A DNA stretch of 64,000 nt, taken from Balaenoptera acutorostrata. Taxonomy: Eukaryota > Chordata > Mammalia > Artiodactyla > Balaenopteridae. The DNA is taken from assembly GCF_949987535.1 (NCBI RefSeq), contig NC_080081.1, positions 48,892,973 to 48,956,972 of the forward strand, in the 5' to 3' direction. The position numbers were made by a program, and so were the translations under genes. The notes beneath the pieces were generated by a model. It was not told where the DNA came from, ran no database searches, and worked only from the letters and a program-made list of their open reading frames with translations. This document shows, in pieces, positions 33,541-48,383 of the stretch. Each line of letters starts with the position of its first letter. Positions within the stretch are counted from its first letter, which is position 1.

Positions 33541-36500
33541 TGTCCAGGTTCTACATTTAGGAAGACTCTTTGTAGCTTGAATTTGTCTCTGGTGGACATT
33601 TCTGCATTAAAATTGGTAAATGCTATAAGTCAGGGCTTTTGCTCCCCTTGGAGAGCTGGTTGTCAAATATTTACTAGCACACCACTGCATACAAAATTAA
33701 GAATTTTGGAAGGTAGAGCAGGGATTCCTTAGATATGGGAATAAAGTTCAAGAATGGAATTGTGTGTCTGGGCAAGGAAAAGAATTGGCCTCATAAAGCA
33801 TTTGAGCAGCAGGCAAAGGGTGCCAAGAATGAAGCTTAATAGAGAACAAAAGGCATCTTATACACTTCACATCCAAGGCCAGAAGTGGTCTCTTCAGGCA
33901 GATGTGCGTGGCTGAAGTATGAGAATACAGTGGCAGGTGCCCAGGTATTATTATGTGGAGCATGAACTGGTGAGCAATGTAATATTTCTTCTGCTTTATT
34001 TTCCAACAAGCAGACTTATCACTATTAAATTATCATTTTTAAAATAGCACTGATACTTAGCATTCTACTGAGTGCAAAATTCCAATTATTATTTTTAAAA
34101 ATCCCTGAATATGATGAAAACTTGCCCCAAACAGAAATATCTAGAACATTAGAAAATTAGTTTAGATTAAAATAAAAAACAATGAATTTATTCTGTTAAT
34201 GAAATTAACAAATGAGATTTGTCTAACAGCAATTAAATATGTTACATTCATTTAGGATTGTTTTTCTTTAATGTGGGATATTCTTTTTTAAATTCATATG
34301 TACTATTAATGATAATTGTGAAATAAACCTCACACCACTATCTTTGTATTAAAAATAGAGAGGCATTTTGTTTCTCTGAATTTTATTAATTACAGCTACA
34401 TATATATTACTCATCATTTGTGGTAGCAAGCTGTTGCTATTGGAAAGATTGAATAATAGAGTGTTTCCACAAGTAAGGAGATACAACACAGAAAAATACA
34501 ATGCTGGAGAAACTAAGTATATTGACACTCAGGGAAGCAGACAAGCAGCCAGGTAAATAGTGTCAGAGGTGTCAGCATGAAGCAGAATTTGGGATTCAGA
34601 AGCAGAAATCTCCAGTTCCTGGGGTGAGAGGAAGATGAATGGCTGGTAAAAAGAAGGAAAAACTCATGCCACAGGAACTAGAAAACTGGTCACATTATAA
34701 AGATGGGACTAAAGCTAACACAGGGGAGAAAGGTGGGAAAAATCTTCAAATTAGACTCAGGAAGATGACAGAAACTCAATTCTACAAGTGAGCTGTAAGG
34801 CTAGACCCAGGTTAACAGACGGGGTCTGGGCTGTCAATCTCATTCTAGAGTATTGGACAGAACTCCTTTGGTGTCCACCAGCTACAGAGTCAGGATTGGC
34901 TCCTGGAAGAGTGAAGTAAAGCTGACTCCGCAGTGAGCACTCAAAGTGCTTAGTGGCAAAGAAAAGCAGATGGCTGAGGACAAATTAATTTCATGGTTTA
35001 AGCCTGAATTTAACTATTTGTCTGCTATTGCTCTGAACACCTTATAAAATTTTTGCTCTCATCTCTATGGGCAAACAAAAAATGAAGAATATTGATGAAA
35101 TTTAAGCAAAAAGTCACCTTTGTCCAATTTTCTTGATATTTTAAGAAATGGTATCTTCGCAATATAATGTTAAACATTATTCTATCAACATTGTTGTTGA
35201 AATACAAATTCTGTAGCAGTCCTTTTTTTGTGTGCTTTCAAGTTTATTACTGAGCATATTTGAACTAAGTACTTTGGGCTGACACCTTTTATAGATTGAT
35301 TCTTGGATTAAATGGCGCCAAGGATTTAATTAACAGGTTGTCTCTTCTTTCCTCCTGATCATTGATGAAGTTGTTAAAAGAGCCTAACGGGACCTAACAT
35401 CAGTCCCAGTGACACGTACAAGACCCTTCCAATCAACTCGATAAACTGCATTTGTCACTACTCTTTAATAACTTTTCAAACAGCTTTTAGTTCATGTGTT
35501 AATGTCAGCATGCAAACTAATGTTTATTTTTCAAGTATTATTTCTTGAGACACCCTGTCAAAATATGTCCCTAAAATCAAATTTACTATCTCCAAAATAT
35601 TGCTTCTAAAATAATACAAACAAAAATATAAACTTTACAAAGATTTTAAGATATTATAGATATCAAAAGTTTGTAAATTGGTATTTAAAAATTTTTTTCA
35701 CAAATATTATCATTTTGTAATAATACAATGAAAGATGAATTAATCTAAAAAAAGCAAACATAATGAAAATACAGCTATTCTAATTCTTGATTCAACATTC
35801 GATCTAATAGGTGACCTTTGTAGTTGAGAGAAAGAAGTTTCATATAAATTTTTTAGATACAATTTGGAAATCAGAAAATTATTTGAATAATATTTTCTAG
35901 GTAATAATTCTCAAGAAGACTTCTTAAGTGCAATATATCCTTCTTTTCTAGTTATCTAAACTTCCCAGAATCCTTTTAGGTAATATTTATGTAGGTAAAA
36001 TAAGCAATATGTGCAGATATTTTTGGTGAGAATTAGAAGCTGATTTGCAATTGCATTTCTGAAGAAAAATAATGACATTGGTGGCACCCAAGAGTATGCC
36101 ATTTTTAATGTTTTCTTTTGTAGGCAGAATAAGCTTGGCATTAATTGCCAATGGAAATTCACTGTTTTTAAAGAATTTATAGAGTGCCATCTATCTGTCA
36201 CTACTGAGTTGACTTATGCAGCCATTTTATGAATAATGGCATTTTATTTCAAAGATACAGTTTACTAGTTTGACTGTGTAGTCAAGCATTAGTCTACATT
36301 AAGCATTATTATCTATTTTCAGGTTTTATATTCCCATGGTTTTAAAACACATTCTTGGCCATTTTCCAAACTCAACACTATTTTAAGACCAAGGTCTTTG
36401 CGAAAGTTAGAATATTTATAATGAAATGAACACTCTCTACTTTTATCAAATGACAGTATTTCCTACTAGTTATCTTAAATTATAAATACAGTTTTCTATT

Positions 36501-37424
36501 TTACTGACAAATAAGTAATCATATCCCAAAATAAATTTGAAGCCTATGCCTTTGAAATGATCTTTCCAAGATTTTTATGGCTGCTCATTTTTCTGTGAAT
36601 AAGCAATTTACAGCAAAAAGAGATTAAAAATATTAAATAATTATACCATGTTCATTGATGAAATAAAAACTGCTACTTCCAAGTGGGAAAGGATAGGAAA
36701 AACTTTAGAAAGAGACTTGGTAACGGGGACAGGGAAAAAAGATTTTTAGATTCTTATCATCAAATACTACAAGGCTTGATGTTTGTAAAACCAAACTAGG
36801 AAATGCTTTCTACCTTGTATGAACATTCTTTCCTCTATCTCAGGATATCTTTTCATGAATTATGAGAGAGAACAATACAAATGAGGTACATGCTGATTGA
36901 CCGGGATGTTCTCACTATGTTAATCTGGCCAATCACATTGAGTTTTGTCTCATCATCCATACAGTTCCTAGCAGAGAAAATTGTCAATAATCAGAGAAAA
37001 TCAGGGTAGAAAATTGATGCTTTTTGTACACTTGGAGCAACATAGGTCAGGATGCCCTTCAGGAATGCGCTAACAAGATCATCCAGGAAAGGTACTGCCA
37101 ATTTGGTTGTGGAGTGTCATTTGATTGTTGTTAAAGCTTTCAAAAGACTTGAAAGCTAGACAGAGAGTTTTCTCAAGATGGTTACAGGCCCAGGATTAAC
37201 TTTTCGCTGTCATCCTTTTCACTGCTTTTTTTTTTTTTCTTTTCAGTATTGCCCTGTCAATAAATATGGAATAAACAATCTTACACATTTGCAATTACAT
37301 AAAAGAATTGGGGATAGTTTATCCTTCTCTTTAAATCAATATTAAGCAACACTAGAATGGAATACTCTTTCACACACCTTTGTTACATTACTTTCAGACA
37401 TAGCACTGGGCTGAGAGCATAGCT

Positions 37425-37615
37425 TCATAACAGTAAGGAAAGTAGAACTGGTTTAAATTCTTTCACAGCCTTGTGTGACATCAAGCAAGTTACTCAACCA
37501 CTCAAAGTCTCAGTTTCCTTATAAGTAAATTAGAGATAACAAGATACACCTTACAGAATTTTTATAAGGGTTCAGTAGATAAGAAATACATAACGTTTGG
37601 TATCTCTAAAGTCAT
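37425..37615 (+). repeat. MIR SINE relic
   Basis: Clear MIR order: 'tgtgacatcaagcaagttactcaaccactcaaagtctcagtttcctta', then 'agataacaagatacacctta', then 'gggttcagtagat'. Confidence 0.65.
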
Positions 37616-39004
37616 TTAATTCAGAACATACCTATTATTGTTGACTGTGTTGTCAATTTCCCTCTCTGAACTTTACGTTGTAAGAAGTTGGCAAAGAATT
37701 TAAAGCACACAAGGTCTCATCTCCAAGCACTAAAATCCTTAAACAATGCAAATACATAGGAATAAAGGCACATGCAAAATGTTAAAATATAGAAGATCTA
37801 CACAGGAACACTTCAATTTTCAACACCAGCTTTAGACCTAGAATAGAGACATGTTCTTTGGTTTGCCCATGTAGATTTTCCTTTACCTAGGATTTATCTC
37901 TGTAATCTTAATAAGCACAGTTCCTTTTATTTGTTTTATAACACTTTATGGCTTAAATGTATAAACAAAATTATAAAGTGTATTTGAAGTGTGAGATATA
38001 GTTGAAATCCATTTGTGACATGTGTTATAAGTGTTAAGGAAGTGAGAGTCATGTGATTTGCTCAGGAGACCTAGAATTTCATCTCTGTTATAACAAAGTG
38101 TTCTTCAGTTGCTGAGAAAGTAACACATAACATGTGGCATACCTCTCACTTCAGTAATCAACAACATACAACAGTACCACTGCCTGAACAACACTGAATG
38201 CATTGGTACCATAAGGGTGTTATACTGCTGTTCCACATATTTCACTGATTAAAATACTCTTGAATCAGATTGTGTCCAATTCAACAGGTAGTCTCATACA
38301 GCACCTACTATTTACATTTCAAATGACAGCATTTGCTTAGGCAAAGTTCTTATTGAGAAAAAAAGTATGCACCACCATAGCATAGTTCCGTGAATAATAT
38401 TCTCATCATGAAACATTGCTCATTTTTGCAGTGAAATATGTGAAATTTTAATCAATACTGTCACATAAATTTGTTGACCCATCTGTATAGGTCTTGTTTT
38501 TCCACTGAATTTATAAGTGCTCAAAGATATTAATATTTACTAGGATCCATTCAGAGCAAATAACAGTTTTTTTCCAAATCTAAATATAAGGAGTTAAAAT
38601 TTTTAGTTATATTGTTACCCATCAGCTTCACCTTTGTGTAAAAATCGGGAGATTCTATCTGAAAAACTATACCTTCTCCTCATTTAGGTAATTGATATGA
38701 ATAGGCATTTTTAAACAATCATCTGGAAGTCAAAATTTGACCAATATCAAACACAAAGAGAAGCAGCAATGACTAGAATGTAAGTAATATGGACCACTGA
38801 CTATCAAGAAATATTATGAGTAAAGCTCCAAATTTGGTATATTGAAGAACACATAATTCAGAATTTGGGGATTTTTTTTCACACACTCAATTCTAATCAT
38901 ATTGCTTATCTAATATTTGATCTATGAATCTAGTAATTTGAAAGCAGGTATCTAACAAAACATTTTTAATAACAGAAGTAGAATCTCACAGAATGTATAA
39001 CAAT

Positions 39005-39090
39005 ACATTAATGCATTCAACAAATATTTATGTGCTTCTACTATATATAAGAGGTGAGATGCAAAGATGAACAAACAGTATCTTTGGCAT
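39005..39090. repeat. Ancient repeat fragment
   Basis: The start 'gcattcaacaaatatttatgtgcttctactat' matches a common old mammalian repeat beginning. A similar start lies near 17110. Family not assigned. Confidence 0.4.
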
Positions 39091-40077
39091 TAAAGAAGTT
39101 AAGAATTACTGAATTTTGTTAGTTATCTTCTTTTTGAAAAAAAAAATTAAAAATTGACACATAAAGCAAGTTAAATTTTATTATTTGTACAATTTTCCTA
39201 GGTGAACATCCTCCCAAGAATCATACAAATTAGGTGATAATGTATAATTAATCTACTGCTGTAAGTGAGAGTGGATAATGCCACAGCATTGAACCTTAGT
39301 TTCAGTCACAGAAATTCTGTTTACCATACTTCCTTTAGGCACGTATTTATACCATGTAATGATACATTTGTCATAATTTTAAGTTCATAATTCCTACAAG
39401 TGAGTTGTTCTTAATCTCTTTATCTGCTTATCCACTGTATGTATTGCTTCAGCCATCTCTCCTCATGGTTTTCTGCAGTGTCCCAGATACCCCAGTGGGT
39501 TCTAAAGAGGAGAAAAAAATGAAAAAATGAAATTTCTTTGTAGAAAGTATTCTTATTCTAAATGTAGAGGCTAAAATGTAAATAATGCATAGTAAAAGCT
39601 ATAATAAAGATATGAAGGGAGTTATTAGTGAGAAAGCTGGGGTAAACATTTCCAATAGATTAGCTGGACAAAACTTCATAGGAGATGGGAAAATTGAGTG
39701 GGGTACTGAAATATGAGTAGGAGTTTGTCAGATGGAGAATGATTGGGAAGAAAGTATTCCAGAGTATGGAACATAGTGTTTGGATGTAATGGTAAAAATT
39801 GATAAAGTATTGAGGATTACAAAACCTTTCTTTAGGCAAATAATCCTAGAAGTGAATAAAAAAATTAGCCAAGGGCATGGATTGTTTCATGTCAAAGAAT
39901 TTAATGTCAATGTGGCTTTCAGTTAGGGCAAATATCAAAGAGATTATTGAAATAAAAAGCTATTGTCTCTAGACATTCTTATTAATTTGGAAAAAAGACC
40001 CCATCAATCCCTACTCTAAGCATGGAAATCTATTATTCAAATTATTGAAGACTCCTAACTCCAACTTGTTTTTATGT

Positions 40078-40110
40078 TTTTGTTTGTTTTGTTTTGTTTT
40101 GTTTTTGTTA
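40078..40110. repeat. (GTTTT)n-like low-complexity tract
   Basis: T-rich run with GTTTT and GTTTTT periodicity. It may be an old antisense retroposon tail, but no body is seen. Confidence 0.8.
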
Positions 40111-41669
40111 CAGGGACGTTCTATCAGTTGCTAAGGAACTATTAATACCATGTGTTTCCAGCATAACTAACCCCTTCCTAAGGAATAGAAACAAATACCA
40201 TGTAGGAATAGGGACGTAAGATCTGAAGATCTGTTCCTTAAAAAAGAGACACATACTTATTAGTACTTAAGATAATAAAATTAGTAGGCAGATACCTATA
40301 TGAGACCTGTGATATACCAAGAATTATGCAAAATATAGAACCATGAGCTTTTAGAGTTAAAAAAAATAGGGGTTATGAAGTCCTACTTCTTTCACAATTA
40401 AGACATTTTTTCACAATGTCCTGACAAATGGTCATTCAACATTTTATCAAGTTTTCCCAATGCTCTCTTCTTTTAAGGAAATACATTTACCAGTCTCTAT
40501 CATTTAAATGTCTTTCTTAAATGGAGATATAATCTGCCTCTCTATAATTTTGCTCACAGATCCTAGTTTTAACCTCTGAAAATGTTTAGAATGTCTACTT
40601 CCCTTTACACAAAATAGACTTTCAAATATTTGTAGATTTCAATCAGGCACTCCTCTCCCCGAGCTAAATATTCCACATTCTCAGCATTTTTATAGACATG
40701 TTTTTTGGAGCCCATTACCACCCATGCCCCCATTCCCTGCTCACTGCTGAGTTTGTTAACTCCATGAACTAAAGGCATAGACGGCTCACACTATAGCCTT
40801 GTTCCTCTTTTTAGAATGGCTCCTACTGATTCCATGTTTTTACTCAAATTGCAAGCAATTACAGTTTCTTCCAGCCTGAATTTTTATACTTAATTGTTGA
40901 ATCAAACAGGGATATGTGAAATTTAAATGAAAACTTTAAATGTCATGTTTCTGCTATCCAAAAATTTAGCCATCTCACTAAGATTACTGCATCCTGAACA
41001 TATACTAAATATGGCTTCTATGGCTTCATCTGATCTGTGATTAAAAACACTGCACAGGACAAGACCAAGGACACCTTCTTGGTCTTGCCCTTAGAGGTTG
41101 GTTTCTAGATTGAACATAGTTCATGAGTCAACTCTGTTCAGCCATTTATGAGTCTACCTGTGTTGAATATCATGTAGAAATATCATGAGAGATTCTGTCA
41201 AACACCACTTTCCCAAATGATTTCATACTAAACCTGATGGCTGGTCCTTCTCCACCCATGAGGTGAGTTGTATTTTTGCCTTTTTCCTTGTTTGTAACAA
41301 GTTTTTTTGTTCATTCAGTTTTTACTGAATAGAATGTAAGACATGCAAGAGGTGACCTTATTATGTAAGGTATACTGTTAGGCAGAGATACAAAATACCT
41401 TATCCATTCTTCAAAATATTTAAAATAACATCAAAGAGATTTGAGGATACTTGAAATAAGAAACATATACAAAGAAAATTACTAAAATAAAGGGTCAGAT
41501 TCATGTTAGTCAAGGATACTTGTTGAACTTGTATATTATAATAAACTAAGGCATATACTTTCTTGCTACTTATTGTCTGTTCAAAGTAAGTGTTGAACAG
41601 AGTGACTTTTTTCCCCCTTAGTGTCTATACCATAGTATGACTCTAGATAACTTATATGATTTTGGCATT

Positions 41670-41800
41670 CAGCATTAGAATATAAGTTTTTTTAAGGGCA
41701 GGGACTAAATCTTCATCATTAAGCAGCCTCAGATTCTTCTAAGCACAGAATCTGGCACTTGGAATCTATTTTTTTCAACAAAGATGTAATAAATTAATGT
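41670..41800 (+). repeat. L2-like 3' end fragment
   Basis: It shows 'gggcagggactaaatcttcat', 'taagcacagaatctggcactt' and an 'aataaattaatg' end, in the order of L2 3' ends. Weak. Confidence 0.45.
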
Positions 41801-43089
41801 TTATGAGTTTCTTGGATTGCTAACTGCAAGTTGTATCACTCCTACCACTAGCCCAGACAGCTAAATTAATAATCCTGTTGGATGGACTTCACTCACACTT
41901 TTTATCTGCAGGTTGGGAGTGTCTGTCAAAAATAATTTTGGTTTTAGCACAGTAGATATTAAACTGACAGTATTTAGCCAGCAGGCTAGTGGCTTATTAA
42001 GGCAGCTCCTCAAACCTAATGAGAAATCCATGTCATCAGCACAGAAGTAGGTGCTTGTCTTCTCATTTCTTGTGGCAGGAAGATATTCATTCAGATCATT
42101 TGAAAGCTGTATCAAATTATTTTGACATAAATTAAAAAGAAGGAGGGCTAGGACACAAGTCTCTTTCTTGGCTTTTGATTGGAATTTGATGTTGAGAGTA
42201 TGTTCCTACCTGCTCTGATTCTCACAGTGGTATGGTTCAAACTTTGAAGGAACCTTCACAGCCTGAGATCTGTGCTGAGATCACATAGTTTGGCCCATAG
42301 TGATTCCCGTCTATAGAATCAAAGCCTAACTGTAGATCAATACTGCTGACAAAGGCTTACATTGTTCTCAAATATTTTCCCAGTAAGGTGAAAATTTCTC
42401 CACAAAGCACAAGGTGAAAAATTGGGTAGATATTTAGCAATGGTCAACAATGGAATAGCTTCATCTGAGACCCACATTCCTCTCATAAAGGATATTTTGT
42501 TGAGGGACCCAGTTCTATAGCATTCCAAAGGATAATCGTCCCCAGGGAGGTTCTCATTCACCCTGTCTAAATTAAGAGTTGTCTGAACATATTTGCAATT
42601 TTTAAATATGCTTTTAGCAAACACAACCCTCCTCTTAAGTCAAATTATTTGGATTTATCTTTCTAAATCCAAGAACCTAAAATAATACTTTTGTACTCAC
42701 AATTAACAGATATATTTTGTCAGTTGTGATTCCTTGAGATGTAAGGGACAAAACATCCAACTAAAACCAGAATTAAAATGAAGAATGTGCTGGCTCACTT
42801 ATCTGAAAAGTCCTGAGGTATGGCTAATGTCAGTCTAAGCCAGATCCAGTGGCTCAGCTGTTGCTGCCCGTTTCTTTCTCCACTCTGCGCCCAGCACCCT
42901 GTTGTGTTTGCTTCGGCTTTGTCCTCACACAATCTCGCTTACTGTTCACTGAAGTGCCGCTCTTTTCTACACTTTCCCACTTGGTCCTTTCTTTGGTCCA
43001 GAGATAAGTGGGAGAATTAATCAATTTCCAGTGACATTGAAACTATAGCTTTTTGGTTTATAGACTTTCTCAAATGAGCAACAGTTACT

Positions 43090-43255
43090 TAACAGTCTTC
43101 AAGACACTTTTAGATCCATGATTTTACCTGATCTTGACAACCCTCCCATGAAGTAGGTAGAGCCGTAATCATTGTCTTCATTTCACAGTCAGGGAGTTAA
43201 TTTCCTGATTGAGGTCACAGTTAACAAGGGTCTAAACAGAGATTAAGTAAAGTTT
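43090..43255 (-). repeat. MIR SINE relic
   Basis: In antisense MIR order: 'gatcttgacaaccctcccatgaagtaggtag', 'attgtcttcatttcacagtcagggag', 'gaggtcacagttaacaag'. Confidence 0.6.
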
Positions 43256-46200
43256 CTCATCCTAGATCTTATGCACTTTTACCTCTATCATGATACACCT
43301 GAATTGTTCAGGAAGTGAGGTGACACTATCGTCCAACAAGGAGCCCAGTTTTGATTGGGGTTGATTGTACCGTTCTGGCATATGCTAGCAATGAACCTGA
43401 CTTCTCATCTTATGCTGGCACATCCTGTTTCACGTTTGAAAAGGAAAGAATAAAAAGGTGCATGAAAATAAATAAAACAAAGATACATTGACAGATAGTA
43501 CTTTAAAGGAAAATGAGATGAAACAGTAAAGGTAGACAAGGTGAAAACACAGAATTCAACTGAACAGACAGAATATCCTCAAAGGCCTAAGTTAAGTCTT
43601 TTGTCTGAATTTAAAATAGTTAAAAGCAATAAGTTAGTGCACTGCCAGAGCAAGACTGGGGGCTATTGTAACAATCAAAGAGTAGGGTTGTACTGAAGAC
43701 TATAGGTGGAATTTCCTGATCTAATATCAGCAAACACTTGTGGCATGTGAGGATAGAAATAGGGAGGTTTTTTCAAAAATTAGAACTTAATCAGAGGTGA
43801 AAAGAAGAAACATAAATCCTCCAAATTTTACAAATTTGGATTTCCTACAGTTTGAACCAATTTAATCTAAATCTCAGAGATATGGTAACTGTAACTAACA
43901 TTTTGTTTGAGTGAAAGCATTACCTGCTGTCAGAATGAAGAAACTCTTTTAGGAATGTAGGTATTAGCTAATAATGTGGGTTTCCAACCTCAACTAGAAA
44001 ACAGAAATAGTTGGGACTCCTGTTAAAAATGCAAATTACGACTACGATAAATGTCTACTTTTTTCCAGAACACTGATTTGTTCGTTTCATCAAATGTGAA
44101 GGCAAATGCAATGTTTTGTCATTGTCAGGCATCCTGACCAGCTCCACAACACGTTAATGCTTCTATGAGTTGAGCTTAATGTGTTTCTGTGCTTATTTTG
44201 ATCCTTACAGCAACAGAAATTAATAGTAAAACTTTGTATATGGTTCTTTTCATCTTCAAAATGCTCTAGAAATATTAACTAAGTTATGTCACTCTGCACA
44301 AAATGTAGTACAAGCCTTATTACTGGAGGGGAAGAAAATCTGTCAGAAATCTGCTCTGGGAACTGTTGTACTGCTTGCTGTGGGTTATGCAGACCCAGCA
44401 CTTTGTCAGACTACCAGTGGACATTGACAGAGAACAGATAGAATTTGGCAAGAAAAAGCAAGAGGGCCCCAGAGCCAGAAGAACAGACGTTGTGGGTATA
44501 ATGTGCATATGCCTTCCTTTGATATTCTGCTTTTTACCAAAGTTGGTATAAGTGTATAAGTGTATTATATGGTATTTATTATAGATTCAAGTCCAAATCA
44601 CAAAAAGGACCCAGTTATTAAGAACTGTTAAGGTCTCACTATAAAATCTTGTTGACTTTTCCAGTGAGAAAAATACTTATGTATTTAAATGAAACATTTC
44701 TTTCGACTGAATATTCTTCTCCTTTTGTCTTAACCATCATGCAAACTGATCGGAAAGTTTCCGTTTTTTGGGGGCGTTGTAAAATGTTCTAGAGTATTAT
44801 TATGGTCTATATCCCCAAATTACTGCAGATTCCTCTAACTCTCTATCTGGGTTTCAGCGTTGTGTTTCTATCACAAGTTTTGTCGGCTACTCAATAGCCA
44901 AGTTCATGTTCCAGTTTATGTTTAACAACCTCTCTAAACCAACTTTACAGAAAGGCGAAACTTGAATGAGGTATGATTGGTAGTATTTCCTCTGTATATG
45001 TATTGTCTCACTAATACATTGATTCATTCATTATTTATTCAGTCAGTCAAAAATTTCTATTGATGAAATAATGTATACAGAATACTTAACATGGTCACAA
45101 AGTGAGCACTCAGAAAAAATGCTTCCTATTTCAATTATATAATATGTACTGAAAAATAATATTAAGTGCCTAATATGTGCCTGTCACTATTTAAGTTGCA
45201 TTATTTCTTTATCTTTTTACTCTTACATGAAGAGCCTCAGGGCTGAAAATAATTATATAAACATCTGGATACTGTCCACCTGCTTCTATATCCTGTATCC
45301 TTCTAAACTTGACCAAATTCTTTCCTTATTTTGTTCTTATTCCAAAGATTACTTAGTTTTAGGGTATGCGTTGATTCTTTCTTATCCAACATCTTATTTT
45401 TGAAATTATCATCTACAATGAGCCCTGTTGCCTAGCTAGAAGTCACTGATTTCTTCTTTCTTTCTAAAAACATCTGTTTGCCTCAGGTCTTGACCTCTAC
45501 TTTTCATAGTCACAGGCTTCCTGCAAGGCTGATTCCATTTACTCATCCAAGAGTGCATTTTAACTGGTGTAAGCCAGTCAGTGCCTGGAAATCCCCAGGT
45601 GACTGTTAACCTTCTGGAGGTGAGTTTGAGCTTATATCCTTAAATGACCCAATTGTATTGAAGGGAAGGACAGTTGAGAGGGAAAATCTTATGAAACAGA
45701 AAACATGCTTCCTCAGTTGTTGCTGGCAGCCATTTTAGGACCATGAGGAAAACTCACTTTAGGATGAAAGCTACCCTGCTGATGGAAGAAGAAGTAAATT
45801 TCCTGGATACTATCTCTAAAGCACTAAATCAGCTATTCCTATCTATTTTGGGACTGTTATGGTTGAAATAATTATATTTTCTTATTAACTGAGCCAGTTT
45901 GAGTGGAGGAGTTTTCTACTTGAGCAGAAGACTTTCTAACTGCTCCATTGTGGAACACTCATAGTCTCTTCAGCCCCAGTGACATGACACCTGCCATCTG
46001 CTGAAAGATCCCTCTAACCACAACTGTGTAATAATTTGGGGATGGAATTGTAGACTCATAAGCTGATGGATCTTAATGTTTTTTCATCCAATCACCCATC
46101 TGATATTTGACTCTTTTCTATATCATCTCCATCAAATGGACATCTTTTCAAGGTGATATGTTTTACCTTTGAGAAGCAAAACTCAAAAGATTTTTTAAAA

Positions 46201-46742
46201 ATTGAGCCAAGAAAGATAGCTCATTATGCTAAGAACTTTTAATAAACTTTCATTTAACCATAACCACCATATAAAGAAGGTTACTGTTACTGTTGCTGTT
46301 GTTTTTATACCCATTATAGAGTTAAGGAAATAAAGACTTCGAGGAGTGAAGTTGTCCACAGCTATAAGGCTTTTAATAAACATCACAGATTATACTTTAG
46401 TTTAGTTCAGATTCCCAAGCTGAATGATGTTCTTTGTAATTATTCTTTGAATATGGTATTAAACCAGTTACTAATTCATTGGCCTTTCTTCTTTCAAAGA
46501 ACTTTTATCACTACAGCCTTCCTTAATTCTCATTCTACATGAGAATCTTTGTCAACTGTTTTGATAAACAGTGATGTACTCTATCACAATTTTTTCAATC
46601 ACAATTCTAATAACTTGAAAGATTATTCTGATAGAATTTATAGTAAGATGATTTATCTTTGAGGCTGACAGCTGAAGGGAAAGCCAGGGACAGAATCTAA
46701 TAACCTCACACTTGATCTGAATCATCATAAACATCTAGAAAG

Positions 46743-46850
46743 GGTGTGTGTGTATGTGTCTGTGTAGGTGTGTGTGAGAGGGAGAGTGAAAGATACTATG
46801 AGTATGTGAATGAGTGTGTGACTGTATTTGTGTGCATGTGTACAAGAAGT
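46743..46850. repeat. Degenerate (TG)n tract
   Basis: Imperfect GT repeats mixed with GA-rich units. Low complexity, no gene. Confidence 0.8.
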
Positions 46851-48061
46851 TTGGAGCTAGCAAGAATTGCACTTGACCCTGTCTTTTCCAAATTTTAATA
46901 CTTCAAAAGTATATCAAGAAATGTCCAGGTTTTGCTCCCCTTTTACTGTCTCCACATGGAAATTAACACACTAGTAAACCTGAAGCTCCATGTATAGGCC
47001 AAGAAGGATTCAGAATTAATCTCCCTTATACCCTAAATTAGCTGAGAAGTGTCAGACTGTTTCCACAAATTGGCTGAAATTTCCACAAATTATTTTTGAA
47101 AACAATGAGCATTCCAACTTTTCCATCACCTTTCAGGGTTCATTTTCAATTCCCAGACAGCTTGCTGAGTCAGCCTGCTGGGTCCCAGTCCTATTGTCTG
47201 CTCAATACCCTGAAAGAATTGCCCCCACTTTGCATTCCCTGGAGCTCTATTTCGACTCTGTCTCTCAGTGTCAGTTGTAAAATTCAGCTCCTCTTGCCTG
47301 CAAGTTACCTTGTTTTCTCACATTTTTTGTCAGGTCCCACACTTTATTCCATATAAGTTAATTCTTGCCATACCTCCAGCTTACCTTGCAATCAAAGTGG
47401 GTAGGTGATTAATGGCAATCCACAGCAAATTAGGGTGGGGATCTTGGGGTTAGCTTTAGATACTGGAATACCAACAGAAAATAAGATAGTCACCCAGGTA
47501 TATTTACTGGCCTAACAGAGAGGATTTAGGGAAAGGCTACAGCTTTGGGAAAAGTATGGAGACAGGGCTTATTCAAAGCATCTGGACTTCCAGATCTTAG
47601 ATAGTTCAGTGTCAGTTATGCTACATCTTACCCAACAGTAGGGTGGAAAATTCTGACATATTCTTCCCTGGTCAGTCTTGACTAAATAATTTTGTAGGGA
47701 CAGCTGGACTGATCTTAAAAAGGCAGTCTCATTTTACCAAACTTTAATTTCATTTTTATTATCCAAAGGTAAAAAGAAAATCCTTGTTAAAGAGACTGAA
47801 GAAAAAAGGACCTTCTAATATCTATATATTATCTTTTAGCAATGCATTATGATTCACAAGCAGGGGACCTACCTCATCCTGTCTGAATATCATCATCATT
47901 ATGATGTTCATCAGCCTGAAGGGACATTTCTTGATTATTAGAACATCCCGCATATTGTGCATAACACTGTATGTACATTGTTTTCTTGGTTGTCTACCAA
48001 CTCTGGGAAGCAGAAAGTGAAGTTTAGGGAACTTGAGTAAATTGTCCAAGGTTAAGTAGGT

Positions 48062-48340
48062 AAAAAGTGGACGATAGGGGCTTCCCTGGTGGCGCAGTGG
48101 TTGAGAATCTGCCTGCCAATGCAGGGGACACGGGTTCGAGCCCTGGTCTGGGAAGATCCCACATGCCGCGGAGCAACTAGGCCCGTGAGCCACAATTAAT
48201 GAGCCTGCGCGTCTGAAGCCTGTGCTCTGCAACAAGAGAGGCCTCTATAATGAGAGGCCTACGCACCGTGATGAAGAGTGGCCCCCACTTGCCACAACTA
48301 GAGAAAGCCCTCGCACAGAAACGAAGACCCAACACAGCCA

Positions 48341-48383
<43 letters not shown>

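Larger units (their letters stand above)
33545..47935. other. Repeat-poor interval without recognisable genes
   Basis: About 14.4 kb with no L1, CHR SINE or LTR insertion that I can see. Only scattered old traces are listed separately (MIR at 37425 and 43090, L2-like at 41670, others). No open frame exceeds 95 codons and none shows a known motif. Sequence near 35220-35560 and 41860-42640 is of higher complexity than its surroundings and may be constrained non-coding DNA, but I cannot show conservation. Confidence 0.5.

Noticed and set aside
48090..48143. tRNA gene (A and B boxes present)
   Set aside because: The boxes belong to a tRNA-derived SINE. No tRNA cloverleaf or acceptor stem could be read, and the unit ends in a SINE tail with a TSD.
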